The position numbers and the translations under genes are program-made. The notes beneath the pieces were generated by a model. That model saw nothing but the letters and a program-made list of their open reading frames with translations. It was not told the origin of the DNA and searched no databases. From an uncultured Bacteroidales bacterium (GTDB taxonomy: Bacteria > Bacteroidota > Bacteroidia > Bacteroidales > UBA932): a stretch of 31,630 bases of DNA. Position 1 is the first letter of the stretch. Each line of letters begins with the position of its first letter. Below are positions 17,258 to 25,967 of the stretch, piece by piece. The stretch covers positions 1 through 31,630 of the forward strand of contig UQMB01000019.1 of NCBI GenBank assembly GCA_900541925.1, in the 5' to 3' direction.

Positions 17258-18148
17258 TTAAAGTGAATTGAAGCGTGCGAGCACATTCTGCTCGTAAGTC
17301 TTGGAAATCGGTATCGTGTCGCAATTGTCAAGCCCGAGGCTGATCTTGTACCCTTCCTTCTCCGCCTTCAGTATCTTGACTTTCGTGATGTTGACTATAT
17401 ATTTGCGATGGCAGCGCACAAGGTCGCTGTCCGCGAAACTGTCCTCCACCGTCTTGAGCGGGCAGCGGAGCATGTACTGCTTCACTTCCCCGGCGCTGTC
17501 GGTGTACCAGATCTTGATGTAGTTGTCGTCGGACTCGATGTAGTAGAGATTCTCCGAGTCGATGGAGAACTTGAGCACCCCGCTGCTGTCGAAAAGCGTG
17601 ATGCGCTTCTCCTCGTAAGGCTTCACGGGCGTGTCGCTGACCACGTTGGAGTAGTTCATCAGGCGTATCGTGTTGTTGCGGTCCGCGAGCGAAAGGTACA
17701 GGGCCGATATCACATACGGGATGCCGAGGCAGACCAGGGTGAAGCACAGGGCGCTCAGGAATATGCCGCCCACACCGCGCGACCCGGTGTCGATTATCCC
17801 GCTGCTGTCCCCCTGGACGGTGAAAAAGGTATAGAGCAGACTTATTGCCACTATCTCCAGGAGATCCCAGACAATGTACTTCCACACCTCGAAGTTCTCC
17901 TTGTTGCGGCAGTTGAACATCAGCACCTTGCTGACCACCACGACCGCGATGGACACGACGATGAACGCTATCGTGAAAAGGAAGGCGGAACTCGCCCCGA
18001 GCGCGAACCAGACGTTGTTGGAGAACGGGATGGTCAGGAGTATCATAACGAGCGAGAACAGGGCCGAAAAGGTCACGGTCCATATCAACTGATACTTGCT
18101 GAGCAGGTATCTCGGCAGTTGTCCACGCAGAAAAGACATCACGGGCAT
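17258..18148 (-). CDS. Membrane-anchored LytTR transcription regulator
   Basis: 296 residues. The N-terminal half has four hydrophobic segments (about residues 20-42, 48-75, 92-110 and 128-155). The C-terminal part (about 185-296) is a LytTR DNA-binding domain, seen in LYYIESDDNYIKIWY, LVRCHRKYIVNI and PISKTYEQNVLARF. There is no receiver or histidine kinase domain, so the membrane part may sense a signal directly. A second ATG at 18139 is an alternative start. It heads an operon with DUF4293 and udp and is divergent from fabF. LytTR proteins often control their own operon; targets are not shown here. Confidence 0.86.
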   Translation of the reverse strand: MPVMSFLRGQLPRYLLSKYQLIWTVTFSALFSLVMILLTIPFSNNVWFALGASSAFLFTIAFIVVSIAVVVVSKVLMFNCRNKENFEVWKYIVWDLLEIVAISLLYTFFTVQGDSSGIIDTGSRGVGGIFLSALCFTLVCLGIPYVISALYLSLADRNNTIRLMNYSNVVSDTPVKPYEEKRITLFDSSGVLKFSIDSENLYYIESDDNYIKIWYTDSAGEVKQYMLRCPLKTVEDSFADSDLVRCHRKYIVNITKVKILKAEKEGYKISLGLDNCDTIPISKTYEQNVLARFNSL

Positions 18149-18163
18149 CCTGATTTATTCCTG

Positions 18164-18171
18164 CAAATATA
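18164..18171 (-). promoter_or_regulatory. Promoter -7 box of the LytTR operon
   Basis: TATATTTG on the minus strand fits TAnnTTTG perfectly and lies 16 bases upstream of the ATG at 18148. No convincing -33 box is seen. Confidence 0.55.
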
Positions 18172-18183
18172 TGAATTTTTTAG

Positions 18184-18191
18184 TACCTTTG
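18184..18191 (+). promoter_or_regulatory. fabF promoter -7 box
   Basis: TACCTTTG fits TAnnTTTG and ends 30 bases before the fabF ATG. Its -33 region would fall on the -7 box of the divergent LytTR operon, so the two polymerases probably compete. Confidence 0.55.
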
Positions 18192-18221
18192 GCCCGTATT
18201 AAAAAAGTGTACGACAAAGAT

Positions 18222-19466
18222 ATGGAAAGAAAAGTAGCCGTAACCGGCCTTGGAGTGCTCTCATGCATTGGCCAAGACATTAATACATTCTGGAACAATC
18301 TGACCGGCGGAGTGTGCGGAATAGACTACATAACAGAATTCCCGACAGAGGAACTCCCGGTCAAGATAGGCGGCATGATCCGCGACTTCAACCCTGAGCT
18401 GTTCGGCATGGACAAGCCATTCATACGCAAACAGGACCCGTTCACCATATATGCCATGGCGTCAGCCTGGCAGGCCATGAACGATTCCGGGCTCGTCTCC
18501 GGCGAGAACATAGACCCGAAGAGGCTCGCCACCTACGTGGGCTCTGGAATCGGAGGGTTCACGACCATACAGCGCGAGCTTGAGAAGTTCATGGAGGACA
18601 GGAGCGGCAAGTGGATCTCCCCCAACTTCGTGCCTACCATGATAAGTGACATGGCCGGAGGCCAGATAGCGATCAAATTCGGGGCCCAGGGCTCCTGCAT
18701 CGACATCGTGACGGCCTGCGCGACCTCGACCCACTCCATCGGCGAGGCGTTCAGGGCCATACAGCACGGCTACGCGGACGCCGTCATAGCGGGAGGCGCG
18801 GACAGGTGCACCATCCCTATCGGAATCGCGGGCTTCGCCAACGCCAAGGCGCTCACACGCTCGGAAGACCCGAAATACGCATCCCTGCCGTTCAACGCCA
18901 ACAGGAGCGGGTTCGTGATGGCAGACGGCTCGGCCATCCTCATCCTCGAGGAATTCGAGCATGCCAAGGCACGCGGGGCGCACATCTACGCGGAAGTGGT
19001 GGGATACGGCAGCACCTGCGACGCATACCACGCCACAGCGCCGAGACCGGACGCGACCACCCAGGCCGAGTGCATCAAGATAGCCCTGGAGCAGGCAGGA
19101 TTCAACCCGGCTTCAGACAATGTCTACATCAACGCCCACGGCACAGGCACCCACCTCAACGACATCGCGGAGACCCTCGCCTACAAGGAGGCGTTCGGGG
19201 ACTACGCCTACAAGTGCCACATCAGCAGCACCAAGTCAATGCACGGCCACATGTTCGGTGCCACCGGAGCCGTGGAGGCTGCGGCCACCGTACTCGCCCT
19301 CCAGGAGGGAATAGTCCCGCCGACCATCAACCTCGACTGCCCGGACCCGGAGTGCGACCTCGACTACACACCTAACAAAGCCGTCAAAGCCGAACTCACG
19401 CTCGGTCTGAGCGATTCGTTCGGCTTCGGCGGCCACAACGCCTGTCTGGCGTTCAGAAAGGTCTGA
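18222..19466 (+). CDS. fabF: Beta-ketoacyl-ACP synthase II
   Basis: 414 residues from the ATG at 18222 (MERKVAVTGLGVLSC). The frame is open back to 18096, but that part crosses the promoter region and the divergent gene. The enzyme condenses malonyl-ACP with acyl-ACP in fatty acid elongation in the cytosol. The catalytic triad is visible: Cys166 in TACATS, His306 in NAHGTGT and His343 in SMHGHMFGA, each three residues beyond the E. coli FabF numbering. It is monocistronic, not beside acpP, and ends 6 bases from the converging prfA gene. A role in another acyl pathway is possible because genomes of this group carry several KAS paralogues. Confidence 0.92.
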   Translation: MERKVAVTGLGVLSCIGQDINTFWNNLTGGVCGIDYITEFPTEELPVKIGGMIRDFNPELFGMDKPFIRKQDPFTIYAMASAWQAMNDSGLVSGENIDPKRLATYVGSGIGGFTTIQRELEKFMEDRSGKWISPNFVPTMISDMAGGQIAIKFGAQGSCIDIVTACATSTHSIGEAFRAIQHGYADAVIAGGADRCTIPIGIAGFANAKALTRSEDPKYASLPFNANRSGFVMADGSAILILEEFEHAKARGAHIYAEVVGYGSTCDAYHATAPRPDATTQAECIKIALEQAGFNPASDNVYINAHGTGTHLNDIAETLAYKEAFGDYAYKCHISSTKSMHGHMFGATGAVEAAATVLALQEGIVPPTINLDCPDPECDLDYTPNKAVKAELTLGLSDSFGFGGHNACLAFRKV

Positions 19467-19472
19467 GTTTCT

Positions 19473-20555
19473 CTACGCTGCTTCCTTGAGACGCTCGGCG
19501 TTCTCGGCAATCTGCAGCTGATCAATACATTCCTGTATCTCCCCGTCCATAAAGGCGGGGAGATTGTACATTGACCAGTTGATGCGGTGGTCGGTCACCC
19601 TCCCCTGAGGGTAGTTGTAGGTACGTATCTTCGCGGACCGGTCTCCCGTGGACACCATGGTCTTGCGCTTGGCCGCGATGCCGTCCAGATACTTCTGGTG
19701 CTCGAGGTTGTAGAGACGGGTACGGAGTTCCTCGAAAGCCCTGTCCTTGTTCTTCAGCTGGGAGCGCTCTTCCTGGCACTGCACCACGAGTCCAGTAGGG
19801 ATGTGCGTGAGGCGCACTGCCGAATATGTCGTGTTGACGCCCTGGCCTCCCGGGCCTGATGAGCAGAAAAGGTCGAGCCTGATGTCATCCCAGCTGAGGT
19901 CCACGTCGAACTCTCCCGCCTCCGGGAACACGGCCACGGACGCCGCCGAAGTCTGGATCCGGCCCTGGGTCTCAGTCTGCGGCACACGCTGCACACGATG
20001 CACTCCGGACTCGTATTTCATCACGCCGTAGACATTCTCTCCGGAGAGCTTGAACACGACCTGCTTGAATCCGCCCGACGTGCCGGGCGTCTGGTCCGTC
20101 ACCTCCAGCTTCCAGCCCTTGGACTCGGCGAAATGCTGGTACATGCGGAAGAGGTCGCCGGCGAATATCGCCGCCTCGTCCCCGCCGGTGCCGCCACGGA
20201 TTTCGATGATCGCGTTCTTGGAATCGTCCGGATCCGCCGGAATCAGCAGAAGCTTGATGTCCTGCTCCATCTGAGGCATCCTGGACTCTATGTCCGAGAC
20301 TTCCTCGCGGGCCATCTCGCGCAGCTCGTCATCTTTCTCGTTGACCAGGATATCCTTCGCGGACGCGAGATCACGCGTCATCTTCTCGTACTCCTTGCCC
20401 GCCCTGATGATGGGCTCGAGCTCCTTGTAGTCCTTGTTGAGCTGGACATATCTCTTCATGTCCGACATCACCTCCGGGCTGGAGAGCTGCTCCTGCAGCG
20501 ACTGGAATTTATCTTCAAGGGAGAGTACCTTCTCCAAAAGTTTAGTATCTGCCAT
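19473..20555 (-). CDS. prfA: Peptide chain release factor 1
   Basis: 360 residues, the normal RF1 length. It reads UAA and UAG stop codons and triggers peptide release. The GGQ motif is G236-Q238 within SGPGGQGVNT. The codon-reading tripeptide of the PxT type appears as PQT in RVPQTETQGRIQTSAA, which marks RF1 rather than RF2 (SPF). No internal frameshift is present, also as expected for RF1. The start lies one base after the stop of the acyltransferase-like gene upstream, so the two are cotranscribed. Confidence 0.95.
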   Translation of the reverse strand: MADTKLLEKVLSLEDKFQSLQEQLSSPEVMSDMKRYVQLNKDYKELEPIIRAGKEYEKMTRDLASAKDILVNEKDDELREMAREEVSDIESRMPQMEQDIKLLLIPADPDDSKNAIIEIRGGTGGDEAAIFAGDLFRMYQHFAESKGWKLEVTDQTPGTSGGFKQVVFKLSGENVYGVMKYESGVHRVQRVPQTETQGRIQTSAASVAVFPEAGEFDVDLSWDDIRLDLFCSSGPGGQGVNTTYSAVRLTHIPTGLVVQCQEERSQLKNKDRAFEELRTRLYNLEHQKYLDGIAAKRKTMVSTGDRSAKIRTYNYPQGRVTDHRINWSMYNLPAFMDGEIQECIDQLQIAENAERLKEAA

Positions 20556-20556
20556 A

Positions 20557-21678
20557 TCAGTCTTCTATATTTCTTATGTAGCACCTGCGGCGCATATACG
20601 ATTCGTGCTCGTAGCAGTTCCAGATGTTGGCCGCGGAATCCGACTCAAGCTGGGGGTTCGAGATGGCCCAGCGGTTGCCTATGCGTATGGCCTTGTCGCC
20701 CATCTCCTTGTAGAACACTGACGAGACGCCGGTGTTCTGCCATTTGCAGACAGCTCCGTTGGCCATGAGATCCGTGGTCTCGTAGTCGTGCTTGGCCTTG
20801 AGGAGGTGCGCCCAACCGAACGGGAAGAGGCTTCCCTTCGCTTTCTGGAGAGCGCCGGATATGCTCGGAAAAGAGATGCCGAACGCCACTATCTCGTCGC
20901 TGCCGTCGAGCAGCATGCAGCTGGACTTGTCCGAGAGATACGGCAGCATCCTCCGCGCCTCGTCTTCGATTTCATTGTCATCCAGCGGCACGAAGCCGTA
21001 GACATCGGTGAAACTGTCGTTGAACGCCTTGAAGAAACGGCGCACTTCCGCCGGGTCCTTCTTGACGGCTCTTATGTCCGCGAAGTGGAGTTTCTCCTTG
21101 TCCTGCAGCATCTTGGCCACCCTGCGCGTCTTGTCCGGCACGCCGTGGTTGGCGACCATGCGGTACTGCACCCAGTCGCACTCCTTGTCAAAATCAAGCG
21201 CCGTGAGGAAGTCGTTGTAGTAAGGGTAGTTGTAGGGGCAGTTGAACGGAGGGACATACTCGTATCCCTCCACAAGCATCCCCTGGCGCCCGAGAGTGTT
21301 GTAGCTCAGCGGGCCGTGGATCTCCGTCATCCCCTCTTTACGCGCCCAGTCCGACGCCGCCCCTATGAGCATGCGCGCCACTTCGATGTCCTCCACACAG
21401 TCAAACCAGCCGAAACGCACGCGTCTGGTGCCGTAGAGCTCGTTGTATCTTGGATTTATGATGGCACAGATGCGCCCCGCCACGCGTCCGCCGTCCAGCG
21501 CGAGCCACATCTTGCGCCTGCAATAGGACAGGGCGGCGAACTTCGTGAGCATGAACATCTCATCCGAATGGAGGGCGGGGACATATTGAGGGCAGCCGCG
21601 ATAAAGCTCATCCGGAAAAGTGATGAACCTCAAAGTGTCGCGGTGGTCTGTAACTTCCGTCAGTCTGTATTCAGCCAT
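20557..21678 (-). CDS. GNAT-like N-acyltransferase (YghO-like)
   Basis: 373 residues of a conserved family that I associate with YghO-like GNAT proteins. The N-terminal part (about 1-130) has the look of a GNAT fold (KMWLALDGGRVAGRICAIIN, then EVARMLIGAASDWARKEGMTEIHGPLSY). The C-terminal part (about 195-350) looks like a second acyltransferase half (FFKAFNDSFTDVYGFVPLDDNE and SCMLLDGSDEIVAFGISFPSIS). The acceptor is unknown. It is the first gene of a two-gene operon with prfA, one base apart, but there is no evidence that it acts on the release factor. Confidence 0.7.
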   Translation of the reverse strand: MAEYRLTEVTDHRDTLRFITFPDELYRGCPQYVPALHSDEMFMLTKFAALSYCRRKMWLALDGGRVAGRICAIINPRYNELYGTRRVRFGWFDCVEDIEVARMLIGAASDWARKEGMTEIHGPLSYNTLGRQGMLVEGYEYVPPFNCPYNYPYYNDFLTALDFDKECDWVQYRMVANHGVPDKTRRVAKMLQDKEKLHFADIRAVKKDPAEVRRFFKAFNDSFTDVYGFVPLDDNEIEDEARRMLPYLSDKSSCMLLDGSDEIVAFGISFPSISGALQKAKGSLFPFGWAHLLKAKHDYETTDLMANGAVCKWQNTGVSSVFYKEMGDKAIRIGNRWAISNPQLESDSAANIWNCYEHESYMRRRCYIRNIED

Positions 21679-21704
21679 AAAATGTCTCAGAGTATATAAG
21701 TCTG

Positions 21705-21712
21705 CAAATTTA
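21705..21712 (-). promoter_or_regulatory. Promoter -7 box of the GNAT-prfA operon
   Basis: TAAATTTG on the minus strand lies 27 bases upstream of the ATG at 21678, in the 63-base gap after mazG. The -33 box is poor. Confidence 0.5.
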
Positions 21713-21741
21713 GGAAAAATCCGTGGAACTCCCGCAAGCGC

Positions 21742-22533
21742 CTACAGTCCCCTCGCCTTGCCCTCGTCCCAAATGGCGTCCATCTCGGCGAGGCTCATGT
21801 CAGAGAGCCTGCGCCCCTTGCGTATCGTGTTCTCCTCCAGATAGGTGAAGCGACGGCGGAACTTGCTGCATGTGGCCCCGAGCGCCTTCTCCGGATCCAC
21901 CCCGTAGAGTCGTGCCGCATTGATGACTGCGAAGAGCAGGTCGCCGAATTCCTCTTCTTCGTGAGAGAAACTCTCCTCTCCGCATGCCTCCCTGACCTCG
22001 CCGAGCTCCTCCTCGACCTTGTCCCAGACATCCTCGCGCTTCTCCCAGTCAAATCCGCAGCCTCTCGCCTTCTCCTGCATCGAGAGGGCCTTGAGGATGG
22101 CCGGCATGGCGTCAGGAATCCCTGACATCACGGTCTTGTTGCCGTCTTTCTCCTTGGCCTTGACAAGTTCCCATGTATCGGCTATCTCTTTGGCGCTCAG
22201 ATGTTTCCCGGCGTCCTTCCCGAACACGTGCGGATGACGGAACTCCATCTTGTCGCAGACCTTGGTCAGCGAGTCAGCGATGTCGAAGCGCCCCTGCTCC
22301 TCCCCTATCCTGCAATAGAATGCTATATGGTACAGTAAATCACCGAGTTCCTTGGCAATGGACGGGGCGTCGTCCTTGACTATCGCATCGCTGAGCTCAT
22401 ACACTTCCTCCTCGGTCATCGGGCGTATGGTTTCCATCGTCTGCTCCGCATTCCACGGACACTTCTCGCGCAGCGCGTCCATCGTGTCCAGAAGACGGGA
22501 GAACGCCGCGAGCTTTTCCTCTTTTGTGTGCAT
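21742..22533 (-). CDS. mazG: Nucleoside triphosphate pyrophosphohydrolase MazG
   Basis: 263 residues, as expected for the two-domain MazG. It hydrolyses NTPs and dNTPs to the monophosphate and pyrophosphate, which cleans the nucleotide pool. The metal-binding EExxE plus ExxD pattern appears in the first repeat as E42-E43-E46 and E62-D65 (EEEVYELSDA, KELGDLLYH), preceded by the conserved CPWNAEQTMETIRPM. A second repeat shows EEELGEVREA and EEEEFGDLLFAVINAAR. It is monocistronic or loosely linked to the GNAT-prfA pair, with its own promoter in the divergent region to the CoA-transferase gene. Confidence 0.94.
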   Translation of the reverse strand: MHTKEEKLAAFSRLLDTMDALREKCPWNAEQTMETIRPMTEEEVYELSDAIVKDDAPSIAKELGDLLYHIAFYCRIGEEQGRFDIADSLTKVCDKMEFRHPHVFGKDAGKHLSAKEIADTWELVKAKEKDGNKTVMSGIPDAMPAILKALSMQEKARGCGFDWEKREDVWDKVEEELGEVREACGEESFSHEEEEFGDLLFAVINAARLYGVDPEKALGATCSKFRRRFTYLEENTIRKGRRLSDMSLAEMDAIWDEGKARGL

Positions 22534-22553
22534 TGATTATTTTGCTATTTTTG
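22523..22553 (+). promoter_or_regulatory. Promoter of the CoA-transferase gene
   Basis: TTTG (22523-22526), a 19-base spacer and TATTTTTG (22546-22553) form a full -33/-7 match. The -33 box lies inside the start of the divergent mazG coding region. Transcription would begin about 25 bases before the ATG at 22585. Confidence 0.7.
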
Positions 22554-22559
22554 TCGGCA

Positions 22560-22567
22560 CAAATCTA
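22560..22567 (-). promoter_or_regulatory. mazG promoter -7 box
   Basis: TAGATTTG on the minus strand matches TAnnTTTG, 27 bases upstream of the mazG ATG. It lies within a few bases of the opposite promoter's -7 box. Confidence 0.55.
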
Positions 22568-22584
22568 ATAATTATTATTGTCAT

Positions 22585-23886
22585 ATGAAGACGATGCACT
22601 TCGTTTCCGCAGATGAGGCGGTCAGCCACATCCCCTCACACTGCCACATACACCTCAGCAGCGTTGCCAGCGTGCCGCATTGCCTGATCTCCGCGCTCTG
22701 CCGCAGAGCCGATGCCGGAGATGTAAAAGACCTGCATTTCCACCACTTCCACACAGAAGGGCCGGCTCCGTACAGCGAGCCGAAATATGAAGGCATCTTC
22801 TTCGAGCAAGGCTTCTTCGTGGGCCCCAATGTCCGCAAGAACGTCAATGCGGGATATGCGGACTACCTGCCCGTACACCTCGGCGAGAGCCAGAAACTCT
22901 ACAGGGACGGAGCCATCAAGCTCGGAGCCGCGCTCGTCAATGTCTCACTTCCGAACGCCGAAGGCAAGGTCAGCCTCGGGACATCCGTGGACTGCTCGGT
23001 CGCGGCCGTGGAGTGCGCCGACCTGGTGATAGGCGTAATCAATCCCAATGTGCCTTTCGCCTACGGGGATCTGCTTGACCTCGACCAGTTCGACTATCTG
23101 GTGCAGGACGACACGCCGCTCGTGACGGCGGGATTCGCCGAGCCGACCCCGACCGAAGTGCTGATAGGCAAGAACTGCGCTTCGCTCGTGGAAGACGGAG
23201 ACTGCATCCAGATGGGTATCGGAGCCCTCCCGAACGCGCTCGCCGCCCAGCTCAGGCACCACAAGAACCTCGGGCTCCACACGGAGATGTTCGCCGACGG
23301 CCTGCTCTCGCTCATCAAGGCCGGAGTCATCAACGGAAGCCACAAGAAGATAGATACAGGCAAAGTCGTGGCCTCCTTCCTGCTCGGGTCCAATGAAGTG
23401 TATTCATTCATCAACGACAACCCGACCGTGCTGATGAAGGACATCAAATACACCAATGACCCTTGGGTGATATCCCAGAACCCCAACATGAAAGCCATCA
23501 ATTCGGCCACTGAAGTGGACCTGACCGGCCAGATCAGCGCCGACTCCATCGGCACCCGCATCTTCAGCGGGACAGGGGGACAGCTTGAGTTCGTGCGCGG
23601 CGCCACCATGTCCAAGGGCGGCAAGAGCATCACGGCCTTCGCTTCACGGACCAACAAAGGCAAGAACAAGATCGTGGCAGAGCTCAACTCCGGAGCAGGC
23701 GTGGTCACCCCGAGGGCGGACGCGCACTGGATAGTGACGGAATACGGAGCAGTCGACCTCTATGGCAAGAGTCTCCAGGAGAGGGCGAAGCTGATGATAA
23801 GCATAGCCCATCCTAATGACAGGGAGATGCTTGACAGACAAGCCTTCGAGAGATTCGGACCGCATTGGCACAACCTCTCAGTATAG
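22585..23886 (+). CDS. Acetyl-CoA hydrolase/CoA-transferase (4-hydroxybutyrate CoA-transferase-like)
   Basis: 433 residues of the family that includes acetyl-CoA hydrolase, succinyl-CoA:acetate and 4-hydroxybutyrate CoA-transferases. The likely catalytic glutamate is Glu234 in LHTEMFADGLL, which forms the CoA thioester. Other family blocks are MGIGALPNALAAQL, INSATEVDLTGQISADSIG, GTGGQLEFVRGA and the C-terminal VTEYGAVDLYGKS. In anaerobic Bacteroidota such an enzyme could recycle acetate, succinate or propionate CoA esters. The exact acyl group cannot be read from the sequence. It stands alone, ended by a long hairpin. Confidence 0.88.
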   Translation: MKTMHFVSADEAVSHIPSHCHIHLSSVASVPHCLISALCRRADAGDVKDLHFHHFHTEGPAPYSEPKYEGIFFEQGFFVGPNVRKNVNAGYADYLPVHLGESQKLYRDGAIKLGAALVNVSLPNAEGKVSLGTSVDCSVAAVECADLVIGVINPNVPFAYGDLLDLDQFDYLVQDDTPLVTAGFAEPTPTEVLIGKNCASLVEDGDCIQMGIGALPNALAAQLRHHKNLGLHTEMFADGLLSLIKAGVINGSHKKIDTGKVVASFLLGSNEVYSFINDNPTVLMKDIKYTNDPWVISQNPNMKAINSATEVDLTGQISADSIGTRIFSGTGGQLEFVRGATMSKGGKSITAFASRTNKGKNKIVAELNSGAGVVTPRADAHWIVTEYGAVDLYGKSLQERAKLMISIAHPNDREMLDRQAFERFGPHWHNLSV

Positions 23887-23889
23887 ATC

Positions 23890-23944
23890 AAGTGATGGCC
23901 GCCCGGCGGGATTGATTCTCCGCCGGGCGGCTGTCACTTTATTC
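23890..23944. terminator. Long hairpin between converging genes
   Basis: A perfect 12-bp GC stem (23898-23909 with 23920-23931) is extended by an outer AAGTGA/TCACTT stem (23890-23895 with 23934-23939). Its + strand is followed by T-rich sequence. It separates the CoA-transferase gene from the converging kinase-like gene and probably serves both. Confidence 0.8.
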
Positions 23945-23945
23945 T

Positions 23946-24539
23946 TTAACGGTTACTAAGCTTTCCGGAGCGGACGGCGAAATCTATGATGAAGTCCGCA
24001 GTGGCGTCGGTTCCCAAGATTGAAGAATCGACACAGAGATCGTAGTTCGAGGCCACGCCCCAGTGGCCGAAGGTGAAGAAGTTGTAGTAGTCTTCCCTGC
24101 CCTTGTCCTTCTTGAGAATCAGCTTCCCGGCCTCCTCGCAGGAGATGCCCATGCGGCGGCTGACCCTTTCGCGCCGGCACACATCCGGAGCGCAGACAAA
24201 CACGTCCACGCAGTCCGTCCTCCCGCGCAGCACATAGTCCGAAGCCCGTCCAACAAAGACGGCGCTGGACTCCTCCGCAATCCGAGATATCACGGCGCTC
24301 TGTATGCGGAATATCTCTCGGTCATTGAGCCCGCCGGTCTGGAAACCCAGGCCAAGTATGCGCTTCTGCTCATCACTGCGCCGGAAGAGTTCCTCACTCA
24401 GGCCGCTCTCCGATGCGGCCTTGAGGATGAGCTCGTTGTCATAGACCTTGATGCCGAGTTTCTTCCCGACAGCAAGCGCGACACTCTTGCCGCCGCTCCC
24501 GAACTGACGTCCGATATTGAAAATGATGTGTCCGTCCAT
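23946..24539 (-). CDS. Cytidylate kinase-like family protein
   Basis: 197 residues. The N-terminal P-loop variant GRQFGSGGKSVA (about residues 10-21) and the following ALAVGKKLGIKVYDNELI match the cytidylate kinase-like family (Cytidylate_kin2), a relative of but distinct from housekeeping Cmk. VFVGRASDYVLRGR and ERVSRRMGIS provide the expected arginines for nucleotide binding. The substrate is not proven. It is the last of four genes in a minus-strand operon, 9 bases after the MATE gene. Housekeeping cmk should be elsewhere in the genome. Confidence 0.82.
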   Translation of the reverse strand: MDGHIIFNIGRQFGSGGKSVALAVGKKLGIKVYDNELILKAASESGLSEELFRRSDEQKRILGLGFQTGGLNDREIFRIQSAVISRIAEESSAVFVGRASDYVLRGRTDCVDVFVCAPDVCRRERVSRRMGISCEEAGKLILKKDKGREDYYNFFTFGHWGVASNYDLCVDSSILGTDATADFIIDFAVRSGKLSNR

Positions 24540-24548
24540 ATCGTATGA

Positions 24549-25946
24549 TTATTTGATGGCACTGCCGAGAGCTCCCGCATCCTGGCCGTCCTTGAGTTTG
24601 TCGAACTTCTTGAAAAGACGCTGCACGAAGACGAAGGCCACGGCCACCGAAAGCATGTCAGCTATAGGAAAACTCATCCACACGCCCTTCTCCTGAAACC
24701 ACATCGGGAGAGAATATATCAAAGGCAGCAGGAAGATGAGCTGCCTCGAAAGAGACAGGAATATAGACTTTTTGACCATTCCCAGACACTGGAAGAGGGT
24801 GGAAGTCGTGATGCTGAAACCGACCAGGGCTGTACCGGCGCACAGTATGCGAAGTGCCTTGGACGCCATTTCAATCATCCCGGGATCATTGGTGAACAGG
24901 CTCACGGCAAGTCCCGGAATCAGCTCGGCCATAAGGAAACAGAGCGAAGTGACAAGTGTCTCCCACTTGGCCGTAAGCATGAAGACCTCCTTGACCCTGT
25001 GATACTGCCGGGCCCCGTAATTGTACCCGGCGATAGGCTGGAGCCCCTGGTTGAAACCCATGCAGATCATGATGAAGAGCATGGTCAGGCGGTTGACTAT
25101 ACCGTACGCACCGATGGCCAGGTCCCCGCCGTATCTGCCGAGCTGCTGGTTGATGAAGAGCGCCACCAGGCACGCCGCCGAATTCATCAGGAAGGGCCCG
25201 AGCCCTATGGCGAGGGACTGTCCGGCTATCCGCCAGTCAATCTGGAACATGGGCTTCGGGAAATGGAGGAGATTCTTCTTGTCTAGGAAGAACTTCATAG
25301 TATATACCAGGGCGGCCATCTGACAGATGACCGTGGCGAGCGCCGCACCGCGTATCCCCATCTCGAAGACGAAGATGAATACAGGGTCCAGGACGGCGTT
25401 CGATATCACCGTAAACAGAGTCAGCCCCATCGCCGTCTTGGGATGTCCCGAGGCGCGGATCAGCCCGTTGAAGCCGAAGTATAGGTGCGTGAACACATTG
25501 CCGATCAGGATGATCAGCATATAATCCCTAGCAAAAGGCAGGGTGACGTCACTCGCCCCGAAAAAGCGCAGTATGGGGTCAAGGAACGCCAGCGTGACAC
25601 CGGAGAACAACGCCCCGATGATGAGGTTGAGACTCAGCACGTTGGACAGGACCCTGCGGGCCGTGTCATAGTTCTTCTGCCCCAGCAGCACGGAGATGAG
25701 CGTCGTCGCGCCTACTCCCACCAGGGTACCCATCGCCGTCGCGAGGTTCATCAGAGGGAATGTCACCGCGAGGCCGCTTATCGCCGCCGAGCCCACACCG
25801 GGGATGTGCCCGATGTAGATGCTGTCCACCATATTGTATAAAGAAGCAGCGGTCTGGGCTATGATCCCCGGGACCGCATACATCTTGAGCAACTTTCCTA
25901 TCTTCTCTGTCCCAAGCTCCGTAGGAGCCAACGCTACTGATGCCAT
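24549..25946 (-). CDS. MATE-family multidrug/sodium efflux transporter
   Basis: 465 residues with about twelve hydrophobic segments in two halves, as in the MATE family. Family patterns include GIIAQTAASLYNMVDSIYIGH near the N-terminus, FGFNGLIRASGHPKTAM in the first half and GFNQGLQPIAGYNYGARQ in the second. It would export cationic compounds or metabolites in exchange for sodium or protons at the inner membrane. It lies 21 bases after the FKBP gene and 9 before the kinase-like gene, so it is operon-internal. The substrate is unknown. Confidence 0.93.
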   Translation of the reverse strand: MASVALAPTELGTEKIGKLLKMYAVPGIIAQTAASLYNMVDSIYIGHIPGVGSAAISGLAVTFPLMNLATAMGTLVGVGATTLISVLLGQKNYDTARRVLSNVLSLNLIIGALFSGVTLAFLDPILRFFGASDVTLPFARDYMLIILIGNVFTHLYFGFNGLIRASGHPKTAMGLTLFTVISNAVLDPVFIFVFEMGIRGAALATVICQMAALVYTMKFFLDKKNLLHFPKPMFQIDWRIAGQSLAIGLGPFLMNSAACLVALFINQQLGRYGGDLAIGAYGIVNRLTMLFIMICMGFNQGLQPIAGYNYGARQYHRVKEVFMLTAKWETLVTSLCFLMAELIPGLAVSLFTNDPGMIEMASKALRILCAGTALVGFSITTSTLFQCLGMVKKSIFLSLSRQLIFLLPLIYSLPMWFQEKGVWMSFPIADMLSVAVAFVFVQRLFKKFDKLKDGQDAGALGSAIK

Positions 25947-25967
25947 TATGTCTGCAAGATTGTTTTA

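Noticed and set aside
17253..17324. Earlier in-frame start for the DUF4293 gene
   Set aside because: It overlaps the end of the LytTR gene and adds a polar leader absent from the family.
18096..18221. Earlier in-frame start for fabF
   Set aside because: It crosses both divergent promoter boxes and the LytTR start; FabF proteins begin at the MERKVAVTG position.
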